DNA from: Thalassia testudinum
Lineage: Eukaryota > Streptophyta > Magnoliopsida > Alismatales > Hydrocharitaceae
Direction: 5' to 3'
Assembly (NCBI GenBank): GCA_037157565.1
Contig: JAZHRO010000063.1
Location: forward strand, 159,018,501 to 159,082,500
DNA: 64,000 nucleotides
Shown piece by piece: positions 1 through 11,176 of this stretch. How positions within the stretch are numbered: position 1 is the first letter of the stretch; each line of letters starts with the position of its first letter. The notes beneath the pieces were generated by a model that was not told where the DNA came from, searched no databases, and saw only the letters and a list, made by a program, of their open reading frames with translations. Both the position numbers and the translations under genes were made by a program.

Positions 1-474
1 ATCAAAGTTGGAACTTAATTTCAAAGGAAAATTCACGATTGCACATCACAACTGCCAAGAAATCAATTTTCTTGAAAGGGTTCGAGGAAATTATTCTTCG
101 ACATGGATTCTGCGAACACGTTGGGAGAAATCGAAAGGTGATGGACTCTTCTTGTTACCTGGAGGAGGAGAGAATCTTGTGCAAGATCGGAGCTTTGATT
201 TGGCGGATCAGGAGCGGGCGGGGAAGGGACGGGGGGAGAGGCTCCTGATTTGGAGCAGGAAAGAATGGAACGTGGATGGGTTAGGCAGTTACGGGCGCTC
301 TCCCTCCCGCGTTACCTTGAGGGCAGAGGGCAGCACCGTGATTTATTCCACGTGGCCCATTTAAACGCTCCGTTCCTCGTCGTACCTATTCGAAGCGGAG
401 GTTTGAATCTGGGATCCAATTGCCCGGCCCAAATCAGTACCATTTAAATGTAGTCGACTGCATGAACGTAGCAC

Positions 475-525
<51 letters not shown>

Positions 526-945
526 TCAATTGTTAATTTTATTTTGTTGCTTACATTAAAATCAATGATGTATCATCAACATATTTTCTAAAAGAGTGTT
601 ACAATTTGACTCTTACTTACATAAGTTGATTTCGACATCATTTCCTAACTATAGTTGTCAAAGATAAGTGTTATTGATTTTAAGGTATGGTTAAAATTTT
701 TTTCTTTTTAAAAGAGTTATACATCATAGTATGGGAAATATTATAGCATCCATGATATTGGCATCAATTTTATGGCATCAATGTCGTTTCTTTTCTCTTA
801 AAGAAAGAACGGATGGTTATTGCATTGATAAGCATCCAAAAATTTTTTAGTAACGAAATTGAGTATGTGCAACTATGATAATTGACAATACACCCAACTG
901 CGAGCATCCCTAATCACATTTTCTGACCACACCCGAACCTGACGA
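1..945. other. Unassigned DNA, no gene recognised
   Basis: The first 0.95 kb contains short open frames but none with a recognisable domain or plausible gene structure. The only clear feature is the TA microsatellite at 479-523. T-rich stretches around 690-715 could be the remains of the poly(A) tail of the minus-strand LINE that starts at 946, but this is weak. I see no RNA gene or transposon terminus here. Confidence 0.5.
479..523. repeat. (TA)n microsatellite
   Basis: About 22 uninterrupted TA dinucleotides. A pure TA run of this length is usually polymorphic and can extrude as a cruciform. No coding or element boundary coincides with it. Confidence 0.97.
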
Positions 946-1820
946 ATGACTAAGTCATTACGAGCCAACCACAACCCCCATAAAATAGTTGCCATCCTGC
1001 CCCTAGCCCTGTTGTCGTTCGCCAGGTGCTGTCACAAGACCTCTCATGATGGAAAGGGCTCTCCGCACACCTCAAGTCAGACCTCCTACATGAAAGGGCA
1101 GGCAATCAATAGGTGGAGGTGTTGTCTTCCATGCCTAAGCAAAGCACGTAGGTCTGGACCTCCATCCCCAACTTGAGTTGTCACAGCCTCGCAATAACAG
1201 GGCCATCCCTCCGAGCTAGCCGGAGAAGCATCCACACCTTCAATGGCACCTTAATGCACTAAAGATGACTACACTAAACGTCGATGTGATCAGCTAGCAA
1301 ATCCCCAACAAGGCTGCTATAACCATGGCGTCGGAGGAAAGCTCCATGCCTCTATTGATAGTCATCCATCCCTTGGGACGGTCTGAGGTGAACCTGGTCC
1401 TCCAGGAGGTGCTCCTGCTCCATTTGGACCTCCCAACCAAGGGACCCTCGGGAAGAGGCAAGACCCAGGTGTCCAAGTCTGCCTCCAACACTCAGCCATG
1501 GTGACATCCTGCCAGTGGCAAAGAGAGAAGCATCTGCGAAAGCGCTCTGCCAAGTCCTTGCCTCTCGTTTAACCATGATGCCAGAACGGACATAGGTGCC
1601 GCCCCCTAAAAGTGGCTAGAAGTGATCTTAGTGCTCTGTCAATGTGTCCATTACAAATCTCTACAAAGGAGACTCACCCTGGTGATGCTGAAGCGAACCC
1701 TTTGGTGGGACAACCCCGCCACAAGAGTCTCTCACCAGATCCTTCCACATCCACTGCTCACATCAGAGGAGAGGATTAGAAAGTCTACCACCTCCTTGAT
1801 TCATCGTATCCCAATGTCCC
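946..1820 (-). pseudogene. LINE (L1/Cin4-type) ORF2, C-terminal remnant
   Basis: On the minus strand, with frames changing, this stretch carries the end of a plant L1-type ORF2. There is a cysteine-rich zf-RVT-like block around 1085-1150 (a Cys-x-Gly-x-Glu-Asp pattern ending in Leu-Ser-Cys). Close to 946-1010 lies the typical terminal pattern of Trp-Gly-Leu-Trp-Leu-Ala-Arg-Asn-Asp-Leu-Val. Frameshifts and stops make it a pseudogene. It ends abruptly at the LTR of element A (1821). The matching upstream part of a LINE in the same orientation lies at 33743-35366, so I infer one LINE split by the insertions, with part of RT missing between the pieces. Confidence 0.68.
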
Positions 1821-2720
1821 TGATAGCGAAATACGCGTGATTTGTAAAAGCAGTTTTTTAACGTCATTGTAACATGCGAATCCGCTTTCGCTTTTAAAAC
1901 TTATATCCTAGATAGGGGAGTATCTAGGGTCGTCCAAGGAGGCAAAAATTGCAATAATGATTCTCTTGCTTGGAATACAATCTCAACTTTCTTTTTAATA
2001 TTTTTCAATATGTAATTTTTTTTGTATTTTGAAAAGACGAGGGCAAACGGCAGATTGTAGCGAAAAGAACTAACACCTACAAATGATTAAAAATCTAAAA
2101 GATAGAAATATCTTCTTCCTAAGCTCACTCTAGGCAAGTGTAGGCCTAGGGTAATTAGGAAGAAGAGGTGAAATAAGTGCTAGAACCAAAACAAACAACT
2201 GCAATAAAAAGCTTAAAAGAAGGCAATTTTTGATTGAGTAGAATGAGTGTTCTTTTCAAGGACAAGTAGAGGAAAGCTTCTACTAGAATTGAACAATTTA
2301 AAAGCAAGAAAAGAAACACAAATCCTCTTGTAACAATGGTGAAGAAGGTTGTCTTCTTGCTCCAAGCCTAGCTGCTCCTTGGCTTGAAAAGAGGGCCTCC
2401 TTCTTCTCCTTCCTTGAGAGCTCCTCCAAGGTGGAAGCTACCACCTTTAATGCTCTCTCCAAAGGGGTGGGCGTGCACCACCCTTAAAACTCCTCCAAGG
2501 TGGCGTGACCACCTTCAAGATCTCCTCCAAGATCTTCCTTGCCTGGCTTCTCCTTTGGCTGGCGTGACCCAAGAGAGAAGGGAAGAGGGGAAGGCACCAA
2601 GGGGGCAGAATATCCCCTTAATCTTCTTCTTCTTCTTCTCTCTTGGACGTGGGATTCTTGGTGGAATATGAGAGTGAAATGGCTAGCCAAGGATGGCTTG
2701 AATGGTGGTGGGTAGTGGTC

Positions 2721-2728
2721 TTTTTATA
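2721..2728 (-). promoter_or_regulatory. Putative TATA box of LTR A
   Basis: Minus-strand TATAAAAA followed by GACC. The identical site is at 27348-27355 in the other LTR. The same TATAAAAAGACC string is found in element D (36168-36175), which supports a functional core promoter. Confidence 0.7.
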
Positions 2729-2889
2729 GGGTAGGATGGGGGGTTAAGGTACCCCTTGAAATGGAGGGCTAGGATGGAAGGATGAGGGTGGTTGGTGATC
2801 CTATGGCTAGGGTTAGTTGGCGCCACCCCAAGGGGTGTTAAAGGGGGTGGTTATGGTGGTGTTGGTGTCTTTTGGTGGTGGAGAGACAC

Positions 2890-2913
2890 CCCCATGTTGG
2901 CGCCAACATGGGG
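2890..2913. repeat. Perfect 24-bp palindrome in LTR A
   Basis: Arms CCCCATGTTGGC and GCCAACATGGGG meet without a spacer, centred on GGCGCC, about 160 bp upstream of the TATA box. It is repeated intact at 27517-27540. It is one of four GGCGCC sites in this U3. Confidence 0.9.
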
Positions 2914-3179
2914 TCTTCTAGAAGGAGGGTTAGGTGGATGGTGGAGATGGATTCAAGGAGGATTGTGTGGTGGAGATGAGGGGGGGATTTTGGAGGGAAA
3001 AGTGGCGCCATTAAGGGGTGGTTATGGGTAGTTTTTGGCGCCAATTTTAGGTGTCTTTTGGAGGTGGTGGGTAGGTTAGGTTGGTGCCAAGTAGGTTAGC
3101 TTATGTGGAGCTTAGGTGGAGCTAGTTGGGTAGAGTTGGTAGGTGGGTTTTTGGGGTAGTACAAGCCAAGGAAGTTGGA

Positions 3180-3890
3180 GCATAGCTAAGTTAAGCTAAG
3201 CTAAGCTAGCTTAGCTAATGGAGGAGTAGAGGAGAAGGTGTTGGAGCTAGGGTTTGGAGGAGGGAGCTGAGGAGAAGAAGTCTGGAGCTGGAGCTGGAGC
3301 TGGCTGCTGCTGAAGAGGCTAGCATGGGGCTACTCTAGCTGGCTTAGCTTGCTAGTTCTTTGCTAGTTGCTAAGCCAAGCTAAAGTGAGCTAGCTTCTAC
3401 CAAAATGAGCTAAGGTGAGCTGGGTCTGGTGCTCCCGGGGAAAATCAAGCTGGTTAAGGCAGCTAAGGTAGCTTAGCTCAACTGAGTTGAGCTAAGCTGA
3501 GTCCCTGTGAGCTGGACTTGAGCTTCCTGAGCTGGGATGAATTCTTCTTCAGCTGGTTGGAGCTGAGTGGAGCTGGATGTAGCTGGATCTGAGCTGGGTT
3601 GAACTCCTGTCAACTTAGCCGAGCTAACTAGAGCTCCCTGTGAACTAGTGGGAGCTGAGATGAGCTAGACTCAGCTAAGTTGAGCTGGATCTGAGCTGAC
3701 TTGAGCTAGGGTGAGCTAAGGTGAACTCTCTTGAGCTGCCATCCAGCTGAGATTAGCTGAATGGAGCTGGGATGAGCTAACCCTAGTTCAAGTAAGCTAG
3801 GTTCCAGCTGCGGTGAGCTAGATCAAGCTGAGGTGAGCTGGATCAAGCTGAGGTGAGCTGGATTAGGCTGAGTTCCAGCTAGTCTGGGCT
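3180..3890. repeat. GAGCT/AGCT-rich array in U3 of LTR A
   Basis: About 700 bp in which the palindrome AGCT, mostly as GAGCTG, GAGCTA or AAGCTA, recurs every 8-15 bases without a fixed long repeat unit. The same array occurs at 27807-28517 in the second LTR. It lies upstream of the TATA box. It is a degenerate short-motif array rather than a classical tandem repeat. Confidence 0.85.
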
Positions 3891-4092
3891 TCTCCTTCAC
3901 CATTTGCCTTCTTGAGTGCTAGGGTTTTAGGGATCTGTGCATCTGTACATCCCTAACACTCACAAAAACTCATTAAAATGACAATAAAAAATGCAATGCA
4001 TGCCTATCCTAATTTATGCCTAAATGCAGCCCAAAAACCCATTTGCAGAGTAAAATCCTAAGAGCTAGGTTAGTTTTAAAGCATAAAAATGA

Positions 4093-4112
4093 TGATAAAC
4101 TGGCGTTTATCA
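4093..4112 (-). repeat. Terminal hairpin of LTR A
   Basis: The first 20 bases of the LTR on the minus strand form 8-bp perfect arms (TGATAAAC and GTTTATCA) around a 4-nt loop. The second copy is at 28720-28739. Equivalent hairpins of different sequence start the LTRs of B, D and E. Confidence 0.85.
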
Positions 4113-4126
4113 CACCCCCATGCTTA
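4113..4126 (-). promoter_or_regulatory. 3' polypurine tract of element A
   Basis: Minus-strand TAAGCATGGGGGTG immediately upstream of the 3' LTR, the expected primer for plus-strand DNA synthesis. Second copy at 28740-28753. Similar GCATGGGGG tracts precede the 3' LTRs of B (23649-23662) and D (37567-37580). Confidence 0.85.
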
Positions 4127-5331
4127 TCTTTTGCTAGTCTCTTAGCAAAACATTAATTTTTTTTGGAAAACGAAATTTTTGGGAAATCTAATTTTTTTTT
4201 TTTTTGACTTTTGAGGAGAAAAAGAGATTAAGGGACCTTGGTAGATTAAAACACAGGAGATACGGGATTTGTTGAAGATAAACATCAGGATTTGTTTTTG
4301 GATCCAACCATTAGATAGAACGGGATCAATATATCCTCAGAAAATTCACAAATTAACCCCTTGTTAATTCAGATGACTTGAAATGTTTGTTTTTAGGATT
4401 TTTCTGGCTCGTGAATCTGATTCGCAACTTGCAAATTCCTTTAAAACCTTGTGTCTGTGCTTGTGAAAAGCCAACCTTTATAAGGACGTTTTTTTTTTTT
4501 CCCCATGCTTATTTTTAGCTTAGTCTTACAACAGATGTGTCGGTATCATCATTCCCATTACCATTCCTCGAGGGGGCTCTGGCGCCAGTACTTCGGGATA
4601 GCACTGTCCATGACACCACCCAGGAGCTCACAACCCCAAAACACGATGCGGTGAAAAGGGGCGCTCCAAACAAACTCAAGCTCTTGCTCCGACACTATAA
4701 GTAGAGCACCGTCCAAGACACTTGAGCTGCTGAAATGCGCTTTAATGCTCCGTCTAAAGATATGAAATATAGATATAGAGCAGCGCCGAGGCGGTAACAT
4801 GTTGACATCGCATCCTCAAAGAAGGTATTTTCCTTCTTCTCGGCGGTGGGAACTCAAACCAATGATCTGCTTCAGACTTTTACTAAATCCAAACAAGGAA
4901 GCTTTTCAATTTTTTTAGTTGTTTTTAAGTGTTGGCTTGTGTGTGAAAATTGACACAAGAAGTTTCTTGAGACCCGTAAGTTTTTGAATCAGAAACTAAG
5001 TCAAATACTTTCCATATTACAAAATAGGATCAAGTCACCTGAACTATCATGAGTTCAGGTGGAATTTTAGAGAAGGATATCTGATCTAGTCTAAAATAGA
5101 CCCTGGAATTCTAATGATCAGATCCATATCCTCATCCTTAGTTTGTTAAAGATTAAATCCCATTGTACCAGAAGTGAATTTTACGACCTTAGTCCTGATT
5201 TCAAAATTTTTCCTCAAAAAGTTTTCAACATTTTTATTTTTTTTTGGGTATGCAAGCAGGAAATAAATTAAAGAAAATTGCATGTTTTTAGGTTTTGAAC
5301 ATCCTGAATCGATCATAAAAATTTAAAAACA

Positions 5332-5372
5332 CCCCCCCATGCTTAAGATATGCATGTCCTCATGCATTAGGA
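5332..5372 (-). promoter_or_regulatory. Internal polypurine-tract copy (element A)
   Basis: Minus-strand block ATGAGGACATGCA, then ATCTTAAGCATGGGGGGG. The same block is present in A's second unit (29955-29995), B (22356-22394), D (39308-39350) and E (63002-63044). The GCATGGGGG core repeats the terminal polypurine tract. Confidence 0.72.
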
Positions 5373-5459
5373 GGGAAAAGGGATCACCTTAGTGATGACG
5401 GTCGGGTTTAGGATGAACAAAACCTGGAAAAAGAAAAAAAAAAGGAAAACAAGAAAATG

Positions 5460-5508
5460 ATGGGTTACCTCCCATCTAGTGCTATGTTTTACGCCATTCA
5501 GCCGAGCG
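5460..5508 (-). other. Post-pol RNA hairpins of element A
   Basis: Immediately after the integrase stop (5518-5520), the minus strand can fold a first stem CGCT/GGCG (5508-5492) and a second stem ATGGG/CCCAT around AGGTAA (5475-5460). Comparable structures follow the last stop in B, D (first stem only) and E (first stem only). Confidence 0.6.
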
Positions 5509-5517
5509 TGATGTATA

Positions 5518-6272
5518 CTAGTGATCAAGGGTGGTTGGCTCAGTAAAATTAAAAGATTCAGATGGAATTTTAGGCGTATGGTCAAAATAGGGCTTTAAAC
5601 GCTGGCCATTGACTTGAAATATCGAATTAGTTTGTGGATCAAAAAGGTCAACAGCGCCGTATGGATATGTTTTATGGACAATAAAGGGGCCGGTCCATTT
5701 AGATTTTAATTTGCTAGGAAAAAGACGTAATCTCGCATCGAAAAGCCAAACATGTTGATTAACGTCAAAGTGTTTCCGAACAATATATTTATCGTGAAAT
5801 TTCTTTGTTCGGTCTTTATAAATCCTCGCATTTTCATAGGAAAAATTACGTAATTCTTCCAATTCAGTTAATTGTAATTTTCTATGGTTACCGGCATCAG
5901 ATAAATCCATATTAAGTTGTTTTATTGCCCAAAAAGCCCTATGTTCTAATTCTACCGGGAGATGGCATGCCTTCCCGAAAATCAGACGGAAGGGAGACAT
6001 GCCAAGCGGAGTTTTAAAAGCGGTACGGTAGGCCCATAAAGCGTCGTCCAATTTGGTGGACCAGTCTTTACGGTCGGACCTAACCATTTTTTGTAGAATA
6101 TTTTTAATTTCCCAGTTAGAAACTTCAGCCTGGCCATTAGTTTGGGGGTGATATGGTGTGGAAATTTTATGATTAACCCCGTATTTAGAAAGGAGGTGAC
6201 GGAATTGTGAGTGGGTGAAATGTGAGCCTCCGTCACTGATAATGGCTTTTGGTATGCCGAATCGTGCGGGTG
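5518..6272 (-). pseudogene. Element A integrase, C-terminal part
   Basis: About 250 codons on the minus strand, in a different frame from the upstream pol. It carries the second catalytic Asp (Ile-Ile-Ser-Asp-Gly-Gly-Ser-His-Phe), the catalytic Glu in Asn-Gly-Gln-Ala-Glu-Val-Ser-Asn, and the C-terminal GPF module (Lys-Ser-Lys-Trp-Thr-Gly-Pro-Phe). Compared with element B, roughly 50 nt are missing between the first and second catalytic Asp, just upstream. This deletion causes the frameshift near 6270-6290. No chromodomain follows, as expected for Athila. Confidence 0.88.
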
Positions 6273-8602
6273 GGTATTGCTTCTATCCATTTAGAAATAT
6301 AGTCTACTGCAACTAATATATACAAATACCCACCAGAGTTGATGAACGGTCCCATGAAGTCGATGCCCCAAACATCGAAAATTTCAACCTCTAAAATAGG
6401 ATTAAGGGGCATCATATCCTTTCGAGTCATGTTGCCGATGCTCTGGCAACGCACACAGGACCGAACAAAGTCATGAGCATCTTTGTGCAAGCTGGGCCAA
6501 TAAAATCCTGCATTAAGGATTTTAGCTGCAGTTTTCTTGCCCGAAAAATGTCCTCCACAGGCCATTGAGTGACAATGTGTTAAGATATCATGGATTTCAG
6601 AATCAGGGACACATCGTCGAATAACCTGATCGGCACAAATGCGGAAAAGGTCGGGCTCCTCCCAAAAATAATATTTAATATCAGCAAAGAACTTATCCCG
6701 TTTTGTTTTTGGCCAATCAGCGGGGATTTGTTCTGTTGCTAAGTAGTTTGCAATGGGTGCAAACCAAGGGAGGGTTGTAGCAGCTAAAATACTTTCATCA
6801 GGGAACTGATCTGGTGGGGTCATTATGTCATTTGTCATAAGACGAGAGAGATGATCGGCCACTACATTGTGCAATCCCGCCTTATCCTTGATTTCCAGGT
6901 CAAATTCGTGGAGCAGCAGAATCCAACGGATAAGGCGGGGTTTCGCATCTTTCTTAGTCAGCAAATATTTAATTGCTGAGTGGTCTGTATAAACAGTGAC
7001 ACGTGACCCCAACAGATAAGATCTAAATTTTTCCAAGGCAAATACAATGGCAAGAAGTTCCTTTTCAGTAACCGTGTAATTCCGTTGTGCGTCATCAAGG
7101 GTTTTGCTGGCATAATAGATCACAACGGGTTTCTTGCCAATTCTTTGCCCTAGAACGGCCCCTACAGCAAAATCTGAGGCATCTGTCATTAATTCAAAGG
7201 GACTATTCCAGTCAGGTCCCTGCAATATTGGTGCCTCAGTAACCTCTTTCTTCAACCTCAAAAAACTCTCCAGGCACTTATTATTAAAATCAAATGGCTG
7301 GTCTTTAGTAAGAAGCTGACTTAAAGGCTTGGAGATTTGGGAAAAGTTTTGTATGAATCGACGATAGAAACCCACATGACCCAAAAAGGATCTGATTTGT
7401 TTGACAGTAGTGGGCGGTGGGAGCTTAGATATAGCATCTATTTTTGCTTTATCTACCGCAATTCCTTGTTTAGAAATAACATGGCCCAAGACAATACCTT
7501 CTTGGACCATGAAATGGCTTTTTTCCCAGCTGAGGACCAGGTTAACTTCTATGCACTTTTGGAGGGTTCTTTCAAGATTTTTGAGGCAATGATCAAAAGA
7601 ATCTCCAAAAATAGAGAAGTCATCCATAAAAACTTCTAAACATTCACCTACCAGGTCTGAAAAAATTGCAAGCATGCACCTTTGAAAAGTCGCAGGTGCG
7701 TTGCAAAGACCGAAGGGCATTCTTCGGAAAGCAAAGGTTCCGAAGGGGCAGGTGAAAGTTGTTTTATCCTGGTCCTCAGGACGAACCGCTACTTGATTAT
7801 AGCCAGAATAACCGTCCAAAAAACAGTAAAATTCCCGTCCGGCTAACCGCTCCAAGATTTGATCAATAAAAGGGAGCGGGAAATGATCCTTCTTAGTGGC
7901 GGTGTTTAATTTTCGATAATCTATACACACGCGCCAAGAAGAAGCGGTTCGAGTGGCTATATTTTCCCCCTTTTCATTGGTGACAACTGTTAGTCCAGCC
8001 TTTTTGGGGACAACTTGAGTTGGACTAACCCAGGAGCTGTCAGAAATGGGGTAGATGATATCAGCATCCAGCCACTTAATAATCTCCTTTTTTACCACCT
8101 CCTGCATACTAGGATTCAAGCGCCTTTGTGGTTGGCGGGAGGGGCGAGAATCGTCCTCTAAAAATATACGGTGCGTACAATAGGACGGATGAATGCCTTT
8201 AAGATCAGAAAGGGTCCAGCCAATAGCTTTTCGATATTTACTCAAAACCTGGAGAAGTTTGTGCTCTTGTGCCCCGGTGAGTCCAGAATTTATAATCAGG
8301 GGCAGGGTCTGATTTGGACCCAGGAAAACATATTTAAGTGAATCGGGCAAAGGTTTTAATTCCAATTGTAGGCCCGGTTCCGAAAGAGTTTCTGCTTTGT
8401 GGGTTAGAGGTGAGGTGAGAGTGAAAGGGTCAGCTGGAATGTTAGCTGGTTGTGTAGTTGAGGTGGAAGGGTGAGAAAAAGTAGATTGTTCAGGAACCGT
8501 ACTTACAGCAAAACAGGAACCTAATTGGGAAATCTGCAATGTTTCTTCCACAATGTTTTCTATTTCTGAATCCGAATCATCAAAGAAATCTGGTTCCTGG
8601 AA
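6233..8602 (-). pseudogene. Element A pol: RT, RNase H, integrase N-terminal part
   Basis: An open frame of 772 codons (8551-6233), extending upstream to a TGA at 8603-8605, in the same frame as gag. Domains in order: linker, then reverse transcriptase with the Athila signature (QRRLNP, Pro-Ile-Ser-Asp, FMDD at 7619-7630). Next comes RNase H ([13 protein letters not shown] near 7150, then YTDHSA). The integrase HHCC zinc-binding region (His, His, Cys-Val-Arg-Cys) and the first catalytic Asp in Trp-Gly-Ile-Asp-Phe-Met-Gly-Pro follow. The frame ends at 6233 because of the deletion in integrase. Motif residues of RT look intact. It would act in cytoplasmic virus-like particles. Confidence 0.92.
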
Positions 8603-8857
8603 TCACCTAGAGGCTTGAAAAATGTCTAGGGTTACAGATTCACCGCCACACATGATCTTCATCTTTCCAGAATCACAATCAATATTGGCGCGGGCGGTGG
8701 CCAAGAATGGTCTTCCAAGAATAATGGGGGCAAACTTAAGTGCTTCAGGTACCTCTATGTCCAGGACTAAAAAGTCTACTGCGAATAGACAATCTTTGAC
8801 CCGGACAAGAACATCTTCAACAATTCCCCTTGGTTTAATCGTAGATCGGTCGGCTAA

Positions 8858-11176
8858 TTAGAGAGTAACCTCAACAGGTTTCAATTCACCGATCTTAAAT
8901 TCCTCAAAAATAATTGTGGGGATAAGATTAATTGAGGCACCAAGATCCAACAGAGCGCGATCAAATGAGGTATCATTAATGATAACTTGGATTAGGGGGG
9001 CGCCGGGATCTTTTCTCTTAAGAGGCAGTCGGCTCTGCACAACTGAGCTGACTGTCTCTGGAAGAATCACCTTTCCTAAATTCTTGGGCTGCCTTTTTGG
9101 AGTACATAAATCTTTTAAGAATTTTGCATAGGCAGGGATATACTTAATGGCATCTAGGATAGGGATATTAATTTCTACTTGCCCAAATAAATCCATTAAT
9201 TCCTTCTCAGTGGGCTCAGATTTTGTTTTTTTCTTTTTTGAAGAGTGGAGGGCTTGTGGAAATGGGGCAGGGTTGCCCTGTTTTGCGTGAATTGGTTCCT
9301 GAACAATAGGAGGGGAAGAGTTAATCTGTGTGTCATTAGAGCGGGTTTCTTTAACAGGCAGGGTATTTTGAGTGGTTTTCCCATTCCTCAAGGTAACTGC
9401 ATTTGCAGTCTGGTTGTTTCTAGGGTGAGGACGGGGAGCCTGGCTGTTATTGAAACCCGGCGGATGCTGAGGTGCTGGATGAATAGGTTGACTGTGATAT
9501 CCACCTTGGAATTGACTCCTTTGATTGTTTGGGTTGGGCATGGGTTGGGATGGTAAATTCCCAATAGGTCGATGATCAGGAGTAACCTTAACTTGTTGTT
9601 GTAAATTGGTAACCATGAGGGTTACTTCTGTCATTTGAGTCTGCATTCCTTGCAGAGTTTTCATGACCTGATTATTAATATCATCCTGGGATGGTCCAAG
9701 TTGATACAAAGGTTGCCCATAATTCCCAAAATAGTTTTGTTTGGGAAAAGGAATCGGATTCGGGTTTTTCCAGGAGTGATTCGGGTTAGTCCTCCAATTT
9801 TGATTGGAAATGTTGGAGGGGTTTCTAAATTGCTCCTGGAGAGCATAAATATTTTCTGAGGTGGAATCAACAATATTTTGGTCAAAATTCCCGGTTAAAT
9901 CTTGCGGGAAATCAGCCGGGAATTGCTGGTCAACAGATGTGGCATCGATATTGTGTAGATTCTCTCTTCGGAGAATGTGTGGGGGGTTAGTGTGTGGAGA
10001 GTGGACGTGTGGAGCTTGTTTGTTTGTGAGCTTTTCTTCTATTTTCTTTTGGTGAATTTGCATCTGGTCCAGTCGTTGAGCTAACATATATAAATCATCT
10101 TGTGTGACTGGAACAGAGGTGGTTTTGGAGTCAATTTCATGGACTCCATGTCTGGGGTTTTGTGATCTGCCAAAAGTGTCCATTGAAGTCATGTTAAATG
10201 AGTTTTCACTCATTTCTTCAAAGAGAAGATAGGCACTTTCAGCGTCTTTGTTAAGAAAATTGCCCCCACATGAGGCATCCACAAATCGTTTTAATTGATC
10301 TTCTAATCCATGATAGAAGATCTGCACTAGCTGCCATTGTGGAATTTCATGGTGGGGACAACTTCTTAGAAGTTCCTGAAATCTTTCCCAGGCTTCATGG
10401 AGGGGTTCACCAATTTTTTGTTGAAAGGTCGTTATAGATCTTCTTAATGCATTTGTTCGACCGATCGGAAAAATTTTTTTAAGAAAAGCACTTTTTAATT
10501 GGGGCCAGGTGGTAATAGGACGCCCAACTGTTCTAAACCAATGTGATGCTTTGTCTTTGAGAGAGAGAGGAAAGAGTCTCATTAACCACATGTCTTCCTG
10601 CACATGGCGGGAACGAGTGGTTTGAGCGAGGACAGTTAATTCCTCGAGATGACAAAAAGGGTCCTCTCTTGGAAGACCATGAAAATGCTTGATAAGGTTT
10701 AGAATAGCGGGTTTGATTTCAAAATCCCCTTGTGGTATGACCACCCCTGGTCTTTCCTCATAATTGGAAGGATCATAGAAATCCTTAAGAGGAACGACAG
10801 GCTGTTGGCGAGGTGGTGGATTTTGTCCTTGATTAGCTAGGTTCGTGACAGTCCTAGCTAGATCTTCTTGATTTTGTTGTAGCCGAGCCAAATGGTCGAC
10901 CATTAATGCAAAGGGATTTGTATTATGGGTTATAATTGGAGGGCCACCTGGCCCTGCTGATATTTCTGGTTGCTCCAAGTTAGGAAGGTGAGGGAGGGTG
11001 AAGTCAGCTTATGGGTCGGCTGACGGGTTAGAAGTGGAAGCAGAATTTTTTTGACGGCTTCCTGGGTTTTCCATTTTTCTAGAAGACGAGGGGGAAGAAA
11101 ACAATGATTTCTTGCTACGGGGGGCGAAATCAGATGGTCCCTCAAGGTGTGGCTTTTGGGACCGTCGCCCGTGCAT
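8858..11176 (-). pseudogene. Element A gag-protease
   Basis: Minus-strand gag-protease frame. I place the start at the ATG at 11176, because its first residues (Met-His-Gly-Arg-Arg-Ser) match the start of gag in element B. An in-frame TAA at 11009-11011 cuts this N-terminal segment off. The long open part is 10978-8858 (706 codons). Gag core (FHGLPREDPF near residue 150 from the ATG, GEPLHEAWERFQ) is followed by a Pro/Gln/Asn-rich region. The aspartic protease has Leu-Leu-Asp-Leu-Gly-Ala-Ser, that is DLG instead of the usual DS/TG, also seen in B. No CCHC zinc knuckle is visible. A TAA at 8858-8860, where B has Gln, and a TGA at 8603-8605 separate it from RT. All three stops are in one frame. 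Confidence 0.88.

Larger units (their letters stand above)
1821..4112 (-). repeat. 3' LTR of element A
   Basis: A 2,292-bp LTR beginning TG and ending CA on the minus strand, near-identical to 26448-28739. Read 5' to 3' on the minus strand it has a terminal hairpin (4112-4093), a GAGCT-rich U3 (about 3890-3180), several GGCGCC palindromes, a TATA box (2728-2721) and U5. Downstream of its U3 end lies the polypurine tract at 4113-4126. Short open frames within it (for example 2384-2671) are not coding. Confidence 0.93.
4127..5517 (-). other. 3' untranslated region of element A
   Basis: About 1.4 kb between the pol stop and the polypurine tract with no credible protein. It holds the post-stop hairpins (5460-5508) and an internal polypurine-tract copy (5332-5350). 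It also holds a repeated motif (minus strand, about 4560-4800) of the form ATGGACRGTGCTATC followed by GAAG and CGCCAG, which is shared with the 3' UTR of B (23071-23222). The 80-residue open frame at 4558-4800 falls on this motif and is probably not a protein, since B has no equivalent frame. Confidence 0.75.

Noticed and set aside
1..364. Possible host gene fragment (118-codon frame at 8-364)
   Set aside because: No domain, no start context, no splice structure, and overlapping frames of similar length.
2384..3044. Gly/Trp-rich and Pro/His-rich frames in LTR A
   Set aside because: Antisense pairs in a G-rich U3 segment, duplicated only with the LTR.
4558..4800. 80-codon frame in A's 3' UTR, also present at 29203-29424
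   Set aside because: It overlaps a repeated UTR motif. The second copy is part of the recent 4.2-kb duplication, so conservation is not evidence. Family B shares the motif but not the frame.
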